Translations under genes and position numbers: made by a program
Assembly (NCBI GenBank): GCA_037176705.1
Contig: JBAWUJ010000054.1
Coordinates: 496,001-560,000 of the forward strand
DNA length: 64,000 nucleotides
Direction of reading: 5' to 3'
Source of the DNA: Molossus alvarezi
Lineage: Eukaryota > Chordata > Mammalia > Chiroptera > Molossidae
Notes under the pieces: generated by a model
Seen by the model: the letters and a program-made list of their open reading frames with translations, nothing else
What the model was told of the DNA's origin: nothing
Database searches by the model: none
In this document: positions 9,735-21,704 of the stretch, piece after piece
Layout: each line of letters begins with the position of its first letter
Position numbering within the stretch: position 1 is the stretch's first letter

Positions 9735-12700
9735 TTATTAATATATTTTTATTTATTTAATTTATTTTTGTTATAGCTGTTTCTCCTTTTTCACCCATTG
9801 ATACCCCTTCCCTCACCTTCCACACCCTCTCCCAAGCTTTGTTGTCCATGTCCATTGTTCATTCATACTTGCATATCAGTTCTGTGGTTTATCTCTCCCA
9901 CACCACATCATCTTCTGGGGATTATCAGTCTGTACCCCACTTAGACGTCTCTGGAACTACCCCATATATCAGATTGTTATGTTAACTTTATTTCACACAT
10001 ATGTGAGATCATGTGATATTTGTCTTTGCTTGACTTCTTTCGCTTAGGATAATACTCCCAAGGTCCCTCCATGTCATCTCAAAGGATAAAAGATTTTTCT
10101 TTCTTACAGCTACATAGTATTCCATTGTGTATATGTACCACAGCTTTTTGATCCAAATGTCTACTGATAGACATTTGGGCTGTTTCCAGATCTTAGCTAT
10201 TGTAAATAGTGCTGGTATGAAAATGGGGATACATATATTCTTTTTGATTGGTGTTTCAGGCTTCTTAGGGTATATTCTTAGAAGTGGGATCACTGGGTCA
10301 AATGGCAGTTCAATTTTTAATTATTTGAGGTGACATCATATTGTTGTCCACAGTGGCTGCACCAGTCTGCATTCCCACCAGCAGTGTACTAGAGTCCCCT
10401 CTTCTCCACACACTTGCCAACACATTGTTGGATGATTTGTGGGTGGCAGCCATTCTGACAAGTGTGAGGGGATACATTATTTTTTGTTTTAATTTGCATC
10501 TCTCTGATGATTAGTGATGTGTAGCATTTCTTCATATGTCTCTTAGCCATTTGTATGTCCTGTTTGGAGAGGTGTCTATTTAGTTCCTCTGCCCATTTTT
10601 TAATTTGGATTTTCATCTTCCTTTTGTTGAGCTGTATGACCACTCTATATCTATTGGAAATGAATGCCTTATCTGATGTATCATTGGCAATTATGCTATT
10701 CCATACAGGGGGTTGCCTTTCCAGTTTGGTGGTTGTACTTTTTGCTGTGCAAAAGCATTTAAGTTTGGTGTACTCCCATGTGTTCATTTTCCCCGTTGTT
10801 CCTGTTGCCTTAGGTGATGTATCAGTGAAAATTCTGCTGCGTGTGATGTCTGAAATTTTGTTGCCTACGGTTTTTTCTAGGATTGTTATAGATTCATGAG
10901 TCACATTTAAGTCTTTTATCCATTGTGAGTTTATTCTTGGGTATGGTATAAGTTAATGGTCTAGTTTAATTATTTTGCATGCAGCTGTCCAATTTTCCCA
11001 ACACCATTTATTAGAGGCTGTCTTTACTGTATGCTCTTGCCACCTTTGTCAAATATTAATTGAGCATATTTCTTGGGTCTATTTCTGAGTTCTCTATTCT
11101 CTTCCATTGAGCTATGTGCATGTTCTTGTGCCAGTACCAGGCTGTTTTCATTAGAGTGGCTTTGTAGTACAACCTGAAATCTGGTAATGTGATCCCTCCA
11201 ACTTTGTTCTTCTTTTTCAAGATTGGTGTAGTTAGTCGGTGTCTTTTTTGGTTCCATATAAATTTTTGAAGTATTTGTTCTAGTTCTATGAAGTATGTCG
11301 TTGGTATTTTGATGGAGATTGCATTGAATGTATAAATTGCTTTAGGCAATATGGACATTTTAATGATGTTAATTCTTCCAATCCATGAACAAGGTATGTG
11401 CTTCCACTTATTTATATTTTCCTCTATATTTTTTTAATGACCTTTAGTTTTCTGTGAATATGTCCTTTATTTATTTATTTATTGTTAAGTTTATTCGTAG
11501 GTATCTTAATTTTTTTGCTGCGCTGGTAAATGGGATTGTTTTCTTAGTTTCATTTTCTGTGACTTCCTCATTGGTGCATAAGAATGCCATTGATTTTTTG
11601 ATGTTAATTTTGTATCTTGCTATTTTGCCAAATTTATTTATTAACTCTAGTAAATTTTTGATGAGTTTTGGGGGCTTTCTACATATAGTATCATGTCATC
11701 TGTGAATAATTACAATTTCACTTCCTTCTTTCCAATTTGGATTCCTTTTATTCTTTTCTTCCTTTCTGATTGCTTTTGCTAAGACTTGCAGTACTATGTT
11801 AAATAAGACTAACAAAAGTGGGCATCCTTGTTTTGTTCCTGTTGTTAACGAGAATGCTTTTAATTTTTGCTTATTGAGTATGATGTTGGCTCCAGGTCTT
11901 TCTTATATGGCCTTAATTCTGTCAAGATATAATCCCTTTATTCCCAGATTGCTAAGCATTTTTATCTGAAATGGGTGCTGGATTTTGTTGAATGCTTCTT
12001 CAGTGTCTATTGATATGATCATACAATTTTTCTTTCATTTTGATTATGTGGTGTATCACAGGTATTGACTTTCAACTGTTGTATCAGCCTTGCATCCCTG
12101 GGATGCATCCCACTTGGCCATCATTAACAATGGTTTTTATGTATTGCTGGATTTGATTTGCTAGTATTTTGTTTAGAATTTTGGTATCTATGTACATTAG
12201 GGATTTGGACCTAGAGTTTTTTTTCTTTGTAGTGTCTTTTTTGGTTTTGGAATTAGAATTATGCTGACATCATGAAACGAGTTTGGGAGTCTTCCTTCTT
12301 TTTGAATTTTTTGAAATAGTTTAAGGAGAATGGGTATTAGTTTTTTTTTGAATGTTCAGTAAAATTCCCCCATGTAGTTGTCTGGGCCTGGGCTTTTGTT
12401 TGCTGGGAGAATCTTGATTACATTTTCAATTTCTTTTTGTTATTGGTCTGTTCAAGTTTTCTATTTCTTCCTGATTCACTTTTGGGAGACTATGTGTTTC
12501 TAGAAATTGGTCCATTTCGCTTAGATTGTTGAATGTGTTGCCATATAATTGTTCAAAATATATGTTAATGATCCTACGTATTTCTGTAATATTGGTTATT
12601 ATTGCTCCTCTTTAATGTCAGATTTTGTATATTTGGGTTCTCTCTCTTTGTTTTTTGGTCAGTCTAGCTAAGGGTCCATCAATCTAGTTTATCTTTTCAA

Positions 12701-13743
12701 AGAACCAGCTCTTTGTTTCATTGATACTTTGATACTTTTACCTTTTTTTTTTTGTCTCCATGCCATTTATTTCTCCTCAGATCTTTATATTATCATTTCT
12801 TCTACTTTCTCTGAGGTTTTCTTTCTGTTTGCTTACTAGTGCTTTAAGCTGTGAGGTTAGATAGTCTATTACAAATTTTTCTTGTTTATTGAGGTAGGCC
12901 TGTAGTGCTATAAACTTCTCTCTTAGAACTGCTTTTGCTGTATCCCATATATTTTGTGTTCTTGTGTCTTCATTTTCACTGATTTCCAGGAAGTTTTTAA
13001 TTTCTTCCTTGATCTCCATGGTAACACATTCATTGTTCAATAATGTGCTCGTTTTCCTCCATGTTTTCAAAAGTCTTTGCATGTTCTTGTTGCAGTTGTT
13101 TTTTAGTTTCATGCTAATGTGATCTGAGAACATGCTTGATATGATTTCAATCTTTTTGAACTTGTAGAGACAGTTTGTGCCCTAACATGGGGTCTATCTT
13201 TGAGAATGTCCCATGTACACTTGAGAAGCATGTGAATTCTGCAGTTTTGGGTGTGATTCACTGTAGATATATACAAAATCCATTTGATCTAGTGCTTTAT
13301 TTAGACTGTGTGTTTTTCTGTTAATTTTTTCTCTAGATGATCTATTTAGTCAAGTTAGCAGGGTGTTGAAATCCCTTACTATGATTGTATTGCTGTCAAT
13401 TTCTCCTTTGAAGAACTCCAGAAGATTTTTAATATATGTTGGTGCTCCTGTATTGGGCGCATATATGCTTACCAAAGTTATAAGTTTCTGTTGGATATAT
13501 TTTTTTAATATTATGTAGTGGCCTTCTTTATCTGTAGTTATAGTATTTATTTTGAAATATACTTTATCACATATGTGTTTTGCTAACCCACTTTTTTTTT
13601 TTTTTCCGTTCCGTGTGCTTGAAAGATTTTTTTCCATCCCTTTACTTTCAACCGATGTGAGTCTTGTTTCGAGGTGGGTCTCTTGTAAACAACATATATG
13701 TGAGTCATGGCCTCTTATCCCATCACCTACTCTGTGTCTTTTT
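9735..13743 (-). mobile_element. L1-B, 3' part (3'UTR and most of ORF2)
   Basis: On the minus strand this carries the L1 3' end (poly-T side near 9735-9765, tttttgttatagctgtttctcc), a 3'UTR to about 9985, then ORF2 back to the endonuclease domain. It is cut at 13743 by the insertion of L1-C. The rest continues at 19909. The duplicated tctgtgtcttttt at the two edges of L1-C proves the two parts were once joined. Confidence 0.9.
9985..13743 (-). pseudogene. L1-B ORF2 relic
   Basis: This is ORF2 of the split L1-B. C-terminal text around 10009-10293 ([30 protein letters not shown]), RT-region text and an endonuclease fragment (EGHYIILK, GDFN degraded to VRDFN) are readable in separate frames. 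The start codon lies in the other half (19985-19987), where ATG has become AAG. Many stops and frameshifts are present. A T-run at 13591-13605 expands the endonuclease lysine tract. Confidence 0.85.
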
Positions 13744-13972
13744 TTTATTAATTAATTTTTGTTACAGATGTTTCTCCTTTTTCCCCCACTGATTCCCCCC
13801 TCCCTCCCTCCCTGCCCTTTCCCCAGATTGTTGTCCATGTCCACATTTCATGCATACATACATATAAGTTCTGTGATTTATCTCTCCCCCACCCCCCTCT
13901 TTAGGGTATTGTCAGTTTGTACCCCGCTTTCACATCTCTGGGACTACCCCATTCCTCAGACTGTTATGTTCA

Positions 13973-16900
13973 TTATATTCCCCTAATAAGTGAGATCATA
14001 TGAAACTTGTCTTTCTCTGTTTGGCTTGTTTCACATAGGATGATACTTTCAAGGTCCCTCCGTGTAGACTCAAAGGATAAAAGATCTTTCTTTCTTACAG
14101 CTGTGTAGTACTCCATTGTGTATATGTACCACAGCTTTTTGATCCATTTGTCTACTGATGGACACTTGGGCTGTTTCCAGATCTTAGCAATTGTAAATAG
14201 TGCTGCTATGAACATGGGGGTACATATATTCTTCCTGATTGGTGTTTCAGGCTTCTTAGGGTATATTCCCAGCAGTGGGACCACTGGGTCAAATGGAAGT
14301 TCAATTTTTAATTTTTTGAGGTAACACCATATTGTTTTCCATAGGGGCTGCACCAGTCTGCATTCCCACCAGCAGTGCACTAGAGTCCCCTTTTCTCCAC
14401 ACCCTCGCCAACACTTATTGTTTAATGATTTGTTGATGGTGGCCATTCTGACAGGTGTGAGGTGATACCACATTGTTGTTTTAATTTGCATCTCTCTGAT
14501 GATTAGTGATGATGAGCATTTCTTCATGTATCTCTTAGCCATTTGTATGTCCTGTTTGGGAGAGGTGTCTATATAGTTTCTCTGCCCATTTTTTAATTGG
14601 ATTCTTTGTCTTCCTTTTGTGGAGTTGTATGAGCACTTTATATGTATTGGAAAATAACCCCTTATCTGATATATCATTGGCAATTATGCTCTCCCATACA
14701 GTGGTTAGCCTTTCCGTTCTGATGATTGTATCTTTCACTGTGCAGAAGCTTTTGAGTTTGATGAAGTTCCATGTGTTCATTTTCTTCTTTGTTTCTATTG
14801 CCTTAGGTGATGTGTCAGTAAAAATTCTGCTATGGATGATGTCTGATATTTTGTTGCCTAGAGTCTCTTCTAGGATTTTTATGGATCCATGAGTTACATT
14901 TAAGTATTTTATTCATTTTGAGTTTATTCTCGTGTAGGGTGTAAGTTGATGGTCTAGTTTCATTTTTCTGCAAGTAGCTATCCAATTTTTCCAGCACCAT
15001 TTATTAAAGAGGCTGCCCTTACTCCAATGTATGCTCTTGCCACCTTTGTCAAATATTAATTGAGCATATTGCTTTGGGTCCATTTCTAGGTTCTTTCTTC
15101 TGTTCCACTGGTCTTATACCTGTTCTTGTGCCAGTACCAGGCTGCTTTGATTATAGTGGCTTTGTAGTATAACCTGAAATCTGGTATTGTGATCCCTCCA
15201 ACTTTGTTCTTCCTTTTCAAGATTGCTGTGGCGATTCGAGGCCTTTTTTGGTTCCATATGAATTTTTGAAGTAATTGTTCTAATTCTGTGAAGTATGCCA
15301 TTGGTATTTTGATGGGGATTGTGTTGAATCTATATATTGCTTTGGGTAATATGGACATTTTAATGATGTTAATTCTCCCAATCCATGAACAGGGTATGTG
15401 CTTCCACTTTTTTATATCTTCCTCTATTTGTTTTTTTAATGACCTGTAATTTTCTGCAAATGGGTCCTTTATTCCTTTGGTTAAGTTTATTCCTAGGTAT
15501 CTTAATTTTTTTGCCGCAATGGTAAATGGGATTTTTTGCTTAGTTTCTCTTTCTGTGAGTTCATCATTGGTATATAAGAATGGCAATGATTTCTTGACAT
15601 TAATTTTGTATCCTGCTACTTTGCCAAATTCACTTATTAAGTCTAGTAAACTTATGATGGAGTCTTTGGGGTTTTCTATGTACAGTATCATGTCATCTGC
15701 AAATAATGACTATTTTACTTCCTCCTTTCAAATTTGGATCCCTTTTATTTTTTCTTCCTGTCTGATTACTGTGGCTTAGACTTCCAGTACTATGTTAAAT
15801 AAGAGTGGTGAAAGTGGGCATCCTTGCCTTGTTCCTGTTCTTAATGGAAATGCTTTTAGTTTTTGCCCATTGAGTATGATGTTGGCTGTAGGTCTTTCAT
15901 ATATGGCCTTTATTATGTCTAGATATGATTCCTCTATTCCCACACTGCTGAGCATTTTTATCAGAAATGGATGCTGGATTTTGTTGAAGGCTTTTTCAGC
16001 ATCTATTGATATTATCATGTGGTTTTTATTCTTCATTTTATTTATGTGGTGTATCCCATTTATTGATTTGCAAATATTGTACCAGCCTTGCATCCCTGGG
16101 ATGAATCCCACTTGGACATGGTGGATAATTTTTTTGGTGTATTGCTGGATTTGATTTGCTAGTATTTAGTTCAGGATTTGGGCATCTATGTTCATCAGGG
16201 ATATTCGTCTGTAGTTTTCTTTCTTTGTTGCGTCATTTTTGGTTTTGGAATTAGGATTATGCTGGTTCATAAAAAGAGTTTGGAAGTCTTCCTTCCTCTT
16301 GAATTTTTTGAAATAGTTTGAGGAGAATGAGTATTAGTTCTTCTTCGAATGTTTGGTAAAACTCCACTGGGAGGCCATCTGGGCCTGGGTTTTGTTTGCT
16401 GGGAGAGTCTTGATTACATTTTCAATTTCTTCTGTTGTTATTGGTCTGTTCAAGTTTTCTATCTCTTCCTGATCCAGGTTGGGAGACTATGTGTTTCTAG
16501 AAATTTGTCCATTTCGCTTAGATTGTCAAATTTGTTGCCATATAATTGTTCATAGTAGTTGTTAATGATCTTTTGTATTTCTGTGGTGTCAGTTGTTATC
16601 TCCTCTTTCATTTCTGATTTTGTGTATTTGGGTTCTTTCTCTTTGTTTCTTGGTGAATCTAGCTAAGGGTCCATCAATCTTGTTTATTTTTCTGAAAACC
16701 CAGCTCTTTGTTTTATTGATCCTTTGAATTGTTTTTTTGGTCTCTCTGTTATTTATTTCTACTCTGATCCTTACTATTTTCTTCCTTCTACTTGCTGTGG
16801 GATTTTCTCTTTGTTTGCTCTCTTGTTCTTTAACTTGAGAGGTTAGATAGTCTATTAGAGATTTTTCTTCTTTTTTGAGGTAGGCCTGTAGTGCTATGAA

Positions 16901-17791
16901 CTTCACTCTCAGAACTGTTTTCAATGCATCCCATAGATTTTGTGTTGTTGTGTCTTCATTTTCATTTGTTTCCAGGAAGTTTTTGATTTCTTCCTTGATC
17001 TCCTTCTTGACCCATTCATTGTTTGATAACATGCTATTTAGCTTCCATGTGTGCAAATGTCTTTGTATGTTCTTGTAATTGATTACTAGTTTCATGCCAT
17101 TGTGATCTGAGAAGATGCTTGATATAATTTCAATCTTCTTGAACTTGTAGAGACTTAGTTTGTGCCCTAAAATGTGGTCTATCTTTGAGAATGTTCCATG
17201 TGCACTTGAGAAGAATGTGAATTCTGTAGTTTTGGGGTGTAGTTCTCTGTAGATATCTATTAAATCCATTTGGTCTAGTGCTTCATTTGGAGTCTCTGTT
17301 TTCTTGCTAATTTTTTGTCTAGAGACTTTATCCAGTAATGTCATCGGGGTGTTGAAGTCCCCTGCTATGATTTTATTACTTTCGATTTCTCCTTTGAAGT
17401 CCTCCAGAATTTTTTAATATATTTTGGTGCTCCTATATTGGGTGCATATATTTTTATCAAGGTTATATCTTCCTGTTGGATAGATCCTTTCAATATTATG
17501 TAGTGGCCTTCTTTGTCTCTAATTATGGCCTTCATTCTGAAATCTATTTTATCAGATATAAGTATTGCTACCCCAGCTTTTTCTTTTTCCCTTTCTGTTT
17601 GCTTGAAAAATTTTTTTCCATCCCTTCATTTTTAATATCTGTGAGTCTTTTGTTGTGAGGTGGGTCTCTTGTCAACAACATATAGATGAGTCATGCTTTC
17701 TTATCCGATCAGATACCCTTTGTCTTTTTATGGGAGCATTCAATTCTTTTACATTTAAGGTGATTATTGATATGTGCTTATTTATTGCCAT
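13973..17791 (-). pseudogene. L1-C ORF2, near full length, several breaks
   Basis: Starts at the ATG at 17789-17791 and ends at the stop at 13973-13975 (after a SLIRGI end), a span matching the 1274-codon frame of L1-Y. Open stretches cover part of the endonuclease ([24 protein letters not shown]), an RT stretch with [17 protein letters not shown], and the C-terminal zinc-knuckle-like [22 protein letters not shown] has decayed to a region lacking an open frame across 15700-15780. The protein cannot be made. Confidence 0.88.
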
Positions 17792-17836
17792 TTTTGTTTA
17801 GTGTGGTTCTATTTTCCTTCCCATTTCTCCTGGTAA

Positions 17837-17895
17837 TTACAGCAGTCCTTTTAACCTTTCTTGCAGTGCTGGTTTGGTGGTAATTTATTCCCTTA

Positions 17896-17929
<34 letters not shown>

Positions 17930-18756
17930 GGTCTGGGAAGCTCTTTATTTGACTTTCTATTTTGAATGATAGCCTTGCTGGGTAGAGTAGTCTTGGATTC
18001 AGATCCTTGTTTTTCATGACCTTGATTACTTCATGCCATTCCCTTCTTGCCTGTAGTGTTTCTTGTGAGAAGACAGCTGAGAGCCTTATGTGTTTTCCTT
18101 TGTAGGTAACCAGTTGCTTATCTCTTGCTGCTTTTAGTATTCTCTCTTTGTCTTTAATTTTTGGCAGTTTGATTACTATGTGTCTTGGTGTGGGCCTGTT
18201 TGAGTTCTTCTTACTTGGGGCTCTCTGAGCTTCTTGAACTTGAATGCCTTCTTCCTTCACCAAATTAAGAAAGTTTTCTGTCACTATTTCTTTGAATATA
18301 TTCTCTAACCCTTGCTTATTTTCTTCTTCAGGGACTCCTCTGATGCAAATATTATTCCGTTTCCAGTTGTCCCACAGTTCTCATAAGCTGTCTTCCTGTT
18401 TTATAATCGTGTTTTTCTTTTGGTTTTCTGATTGCTTTTTTTCTTCTAGCCTGTCTTCTAATTCACTGATGGTCCTCAGCTTCCCCTACTCTGCTTTTTA
18501 GACCTTCCAATGTGTTTTTCATTTCTGATATGTCATTCTTCATTTCTTCCTGTTGGTTGTTAATTTCCAACTGGTTGATTTTCAACATTTCTATGTCTTT
18601 ACTCATGGTGCTCATGTCCTTACACATGCTGTTGAACTTCCGCAACATCATGGCTCTAAATTCTATTTCTGTTAAATTGCTTAACTGCACCTCATTTATC
18701 TCATCTTCCATAGAGGTCTCTTGTTCTTTCATTTGGATTTTGTTTCTGTTTTTCAT
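17837..18756 (-). pseudogene. L1-C ORF1 with a 30-base homopolymer expansion
   Basis: Stop at 17837-17839 and start near 18754-18756; the upstream ATG is shifted by one codon relative to L1-Y. Readable text includes EEGIQVQEAQRAPSKKN, RILKAARDKQLVTYKGK and REWHEVIKVMKNKDLNPR, all of the RRM/C-terminal domains. At 17899-17928 thirty T residues (lysine codons on the minus strand) follow SFPD. N-terminal coiled-coil text is in another frame, so a frameshift separates the two halves. Confidence 0.87.
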
Positions 18757-19908
18757 TATTTTGGCTATCACAGTGGGCTTTGGAGTCTGCCAAATTTTCC
18801 CAGTGGGTGTTGGTGTTCTGCTGTTTGTGGCTCCCTCTCCTGGGTTTGGATGTGCCAGGGAGGACCCACTTTAAACACCACCGTCAAGTCTTCACTTTCC
18901 TGGTTTGAGTTGCTAGCCCAGGGAATGGTAGTTATCCTCTAGCTTTATTTTTTTTTTGCCTGGAGGCTATTTAGAGGTCACCTGCAGACCCTTGGTTTCT
19001 GAGTTGCCTGAAAACTCCCTCAGGTGCTCAGTGTAAGAGAATTTCCTGAGAGTGAGGCAGCTGTTGGTTGTTAATGGGCCTCAATTAGAATTTCAATGGC
19101 CACCAGGTGGGATAGAATCTCCGAGGGAGGGTCCACCGCCTCTCCTCAGGGCCCTGGGAAGGAGTAAAATGACCACAGTTTTGCGTGGCTGCACTCAGTG
19201 AAAGCTCACAACACCCTCAAAATCCCCAGTGTCCCCATACAGTTCTAGTCCAGTCTGCCTTCCCTCTGCCAGAGCCCAAGGTGAGTGGCTGCTGCCAATT
19301 TAGCCTCTGTCTGGACTCTGCATCATGGAGCCATCTGGGACTTTTAACCTGAGTGCACTGCTTCCAGCCAAGGGAGGCTGGGCTGGGGCTCCAGCCAAGG
19401 GCATTGCATTCAGCAGAAACCCCAGGACTGAGCCATGGTAGCGGGACACTGCAGAGGTGGAAGTAGCATCCAGCATAGTCCCCTGGTCCCCGTGAGTCCG
19501 TGCGGCACCAGCCGAGGGCTTAGCATGCAGAGTTCACAGGACTCAGCCTTTGTAGCAGTGTCCCGCAGAGTCCTCTGGTCTCCGTGTGTCTGTGCGGCAC
19601 CAGCCAAGGGCTTAACAGACAACAGAGTTCCCAGGATCCATGCAAGGTCGCAAGGGAGGTAGTAGCAGTAATTCCCTCAGAGTTCCCTGGTCCCTGCCCA
19701 GGCCGCTGCAGACTGTGAACTCCCGGCCCCGTTTCGGGTCCTCGCAAGCCTACCAGGATTGAGTCAATGTTTCTGGTTATGTGTTCCTCCAAGGTGTCTT
19801 TCGGTTGACCCTTCCTGACGATTCACCTTTATTTTTGTTGTAAATCCTGTTTGGTCCTGGGAGATGGTCTGTGTTGCTCCATTCAGTTCGCCGCCATTTT
19901 CGTTCTTT
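18757..19908 (-). promoter_or_regulatory. L1-C 5'UTR promoter, GC-rich, with repeated units
   Basis: A GC-rich internal promoter region of about 1.15 kb. Repeated blocks recur at about 92-bp spacing on the plus strand (gagtccgtgcggcaccagcc at 19494, then gtgtctgtgcggcaccagcc at 19586), with a further decayed unit to their left. The 5' end carries an AAATGGCGGC YY1-like box (19890-19899, minus strand), the expected position for a transcription-start-setting site in L1. Many former CpGs have decayed. Confidence 0.75.
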
Positions 19909-20033
19909 CTATTCTGTGTCTTTTTATTGGAGCATTCAAACCATTTACATTTACGGTGATAATTGATATATACTTATTTATTGCCTTTTTTTTTTATTGA
20001 GGTTATATTTTTCTTTCTATTTTTTTCTACTAA

Positions 20034-20922
20034 CTACAGCAGTCCTTTTAGCACATCTTAAAGTGCTGGTTTGGTCTTAATATATTCCCTTAGCTTTTTT
20101 TTTTCTCTCCTGTCTGGAAAGCTTTTTATTTGACCTTCTATTTTGAATGATAGCCGTGTTGGAAAGATTAACCTTGCAATCAAATCCTTGTTTTTCATTA
20201 CGTTGGTTATTTCATGACACTACATTCTGGCCTGTAATGTTTCTGATGGGAAGTCAGCTGAGAGTCTTATGGGGTTTCCTTTGTTGGTAACCTGTTGCTT
20301 ATCTCTTGCTGCCTTTAGGATTCTCTCTTTGTCTTTAATTTTTGGCATTTTGATTACTATTTGTCTTGGTGTTGGCCTGTTTCGGTTTTTCTTACTTGGG
20401 GCTCTCTGTGCTTCTAGAACTTGAATGCCTTCTTCCTTCACCACGTTAGGAAAGTTTTCTGTCAGTGTTTCCTGAAATATATTTTCTAACCGTTGCCCAT
20501 TTTTTTCTCTTGGGGGAGTCCTATGATATGAATGTTATTATGTTTCCAGTTGTACGACAGTTCTTTTTGGCTATCTTCCTGTTTTTTAATTATTTTGTTT
20601 GTTTGTTTTCTGATTGGTTGATTTGTTCTACCCTGTCTTCTAATTCACTCATCCGGTTCTCAGCTTTCTCTCCTCTGCTGTTTAGTCCTTCCTATGTGTT
20701 CTTAATTTCTGTTATGTCACTCTTCATTTCCACTTGGTTGGTTTTTAATGTTCCTATAGCTTTAATCATGGTACTGATGTCCTTACTCATGCTGCTGAGC
20801 TTCCTCAAGATCATGGCTCTGAACTCTACCTCTGATAATTTGCTTAACTTCATTTCATTTACCTCATCTTTGATAGAGTTCTTTTGTTCTTTCATTTGGG
20901 ATTTGTTTCTTTGTTTCACCAT
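20034..20922 (-). pseudogene. L1-B ORF1 relic
   Basis: Stop is TAG (20034-20036) and the start is the ATG at 20920-20922 (MVKQRNKSQMKEQ). Readable parts are the N-terminal coiled coil (VEFRAMILRKLSSMSKDIST) and the RRM-to-CTD region (VKEEGIQVLEAQRAPSKKN, RILKAARDKQQVTNKG). Frameshifts break it, and a T-run of about ten bases (20096-20105) sits after SFPD. ORF2 follows at the expected spacing, but its ATG has become AAG. Confidence 0.85.
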
Positions 20923-21704
20923 TTTGGCTATCTCAGGGGTAGAGCCTGCCAAATTTTACCTGTGAGTGTTGCTGTTCTGCTCTTTGTGGTTTCCTCTACT
21001 GGGTTTGATGGGCCTGAGCAGGCGATCGTTAATCATCACTGACAAGTCTTACTTTCCTGGGTAGATTTACAAGCCCAGGAAAGGTTGTTATCCTTTAGCT
21101 TTTTCCTGTAGGCTAGTAGTGTCAGTTATTTAGTGCCGTCAAAGGTAGTCCTGGTGTTCTGCGTAAGAGGATTTTTCAAGGGGGGGGGGGTGATGCTGGT
21201 TGTTAATGAGCCTCAATGTGCATTTCTTTGCCTCATGTGGAATAGGTTAAATCTCTAAGATGGGGGCTGCTGCTTTTCCACAGAGCTCAATGAAAGGTCA
21301 CACTGGACACCATCCTTTGTGCCACAACTCAGCAAAAACTCTGAGTGCCCTCCAAATCCCAGGTGTCCACACAGAGTTCCAGTGCAGTCTGCCCTCCTTT
21401 GGCAGTAGATTTCAGGTGTGTGGCTGTGGCTATTTTAGTGCTCTGTCCAAGTGCTCCATGCTGTGGAGCAGGCTTGGTCTTTATTCCCCAAGGTAGCTGC
21501 TCACAGCTCAGACTGCTGCTGTCTCTGGGCTCCCAGCCTGGCACCCTCTCATGCTTCTGCAGATTCTACCAGTTTCCCTGGTTATATGGTCGTGTCTGTT
21601 GCTTTTCGGTTGCTTTGTTCTGAGGATTTGTCTTCATTTTAGTTGTAATTTCCTTTTAGTCCTGGGAGATCATCTTGTAGCTTCCATTCACTCCTCCTCC
21701 ATTT
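20923..21704 (-). promoter_or_regulatory. L1-B inner 5'UTR with relic YY1 box
   Basis: This inner part aligns by eye with the whole 5'UTR of L1-A, ending at cctcctccatttt (21693-21705). That is what a gccgccattt YY1 box becomes after CpG loss or substitution. It probably marks the 5' end of an ancestral, shorter L1. A G-run (21181-21190) interrupts it. The outer module at 21705-22793 lies upstream. Confidence 0.65.

Larger units (their letters stand above)
13744..19908 (-). mobile_element. L1-C, full-length L1 nested in L1-B
   Basis: A complete minus-strand L1: poly-T and 3'UTR (13744-13972), ORF2, ORF1, and a 5'UTR ending in a YY1-like box (gccgccattt at 19890-19899). A target duplication of tctgtgtcttttt (13731-13743 and 19913-19925, perhaps extended by cta(c/t)) flanks it. 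The right copy reads cttttt|att, a good L1 endonuclease site. Length is about 6.2 kb. Fewer lesions than L1-B show that it is younger. Confidence 0.92.
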
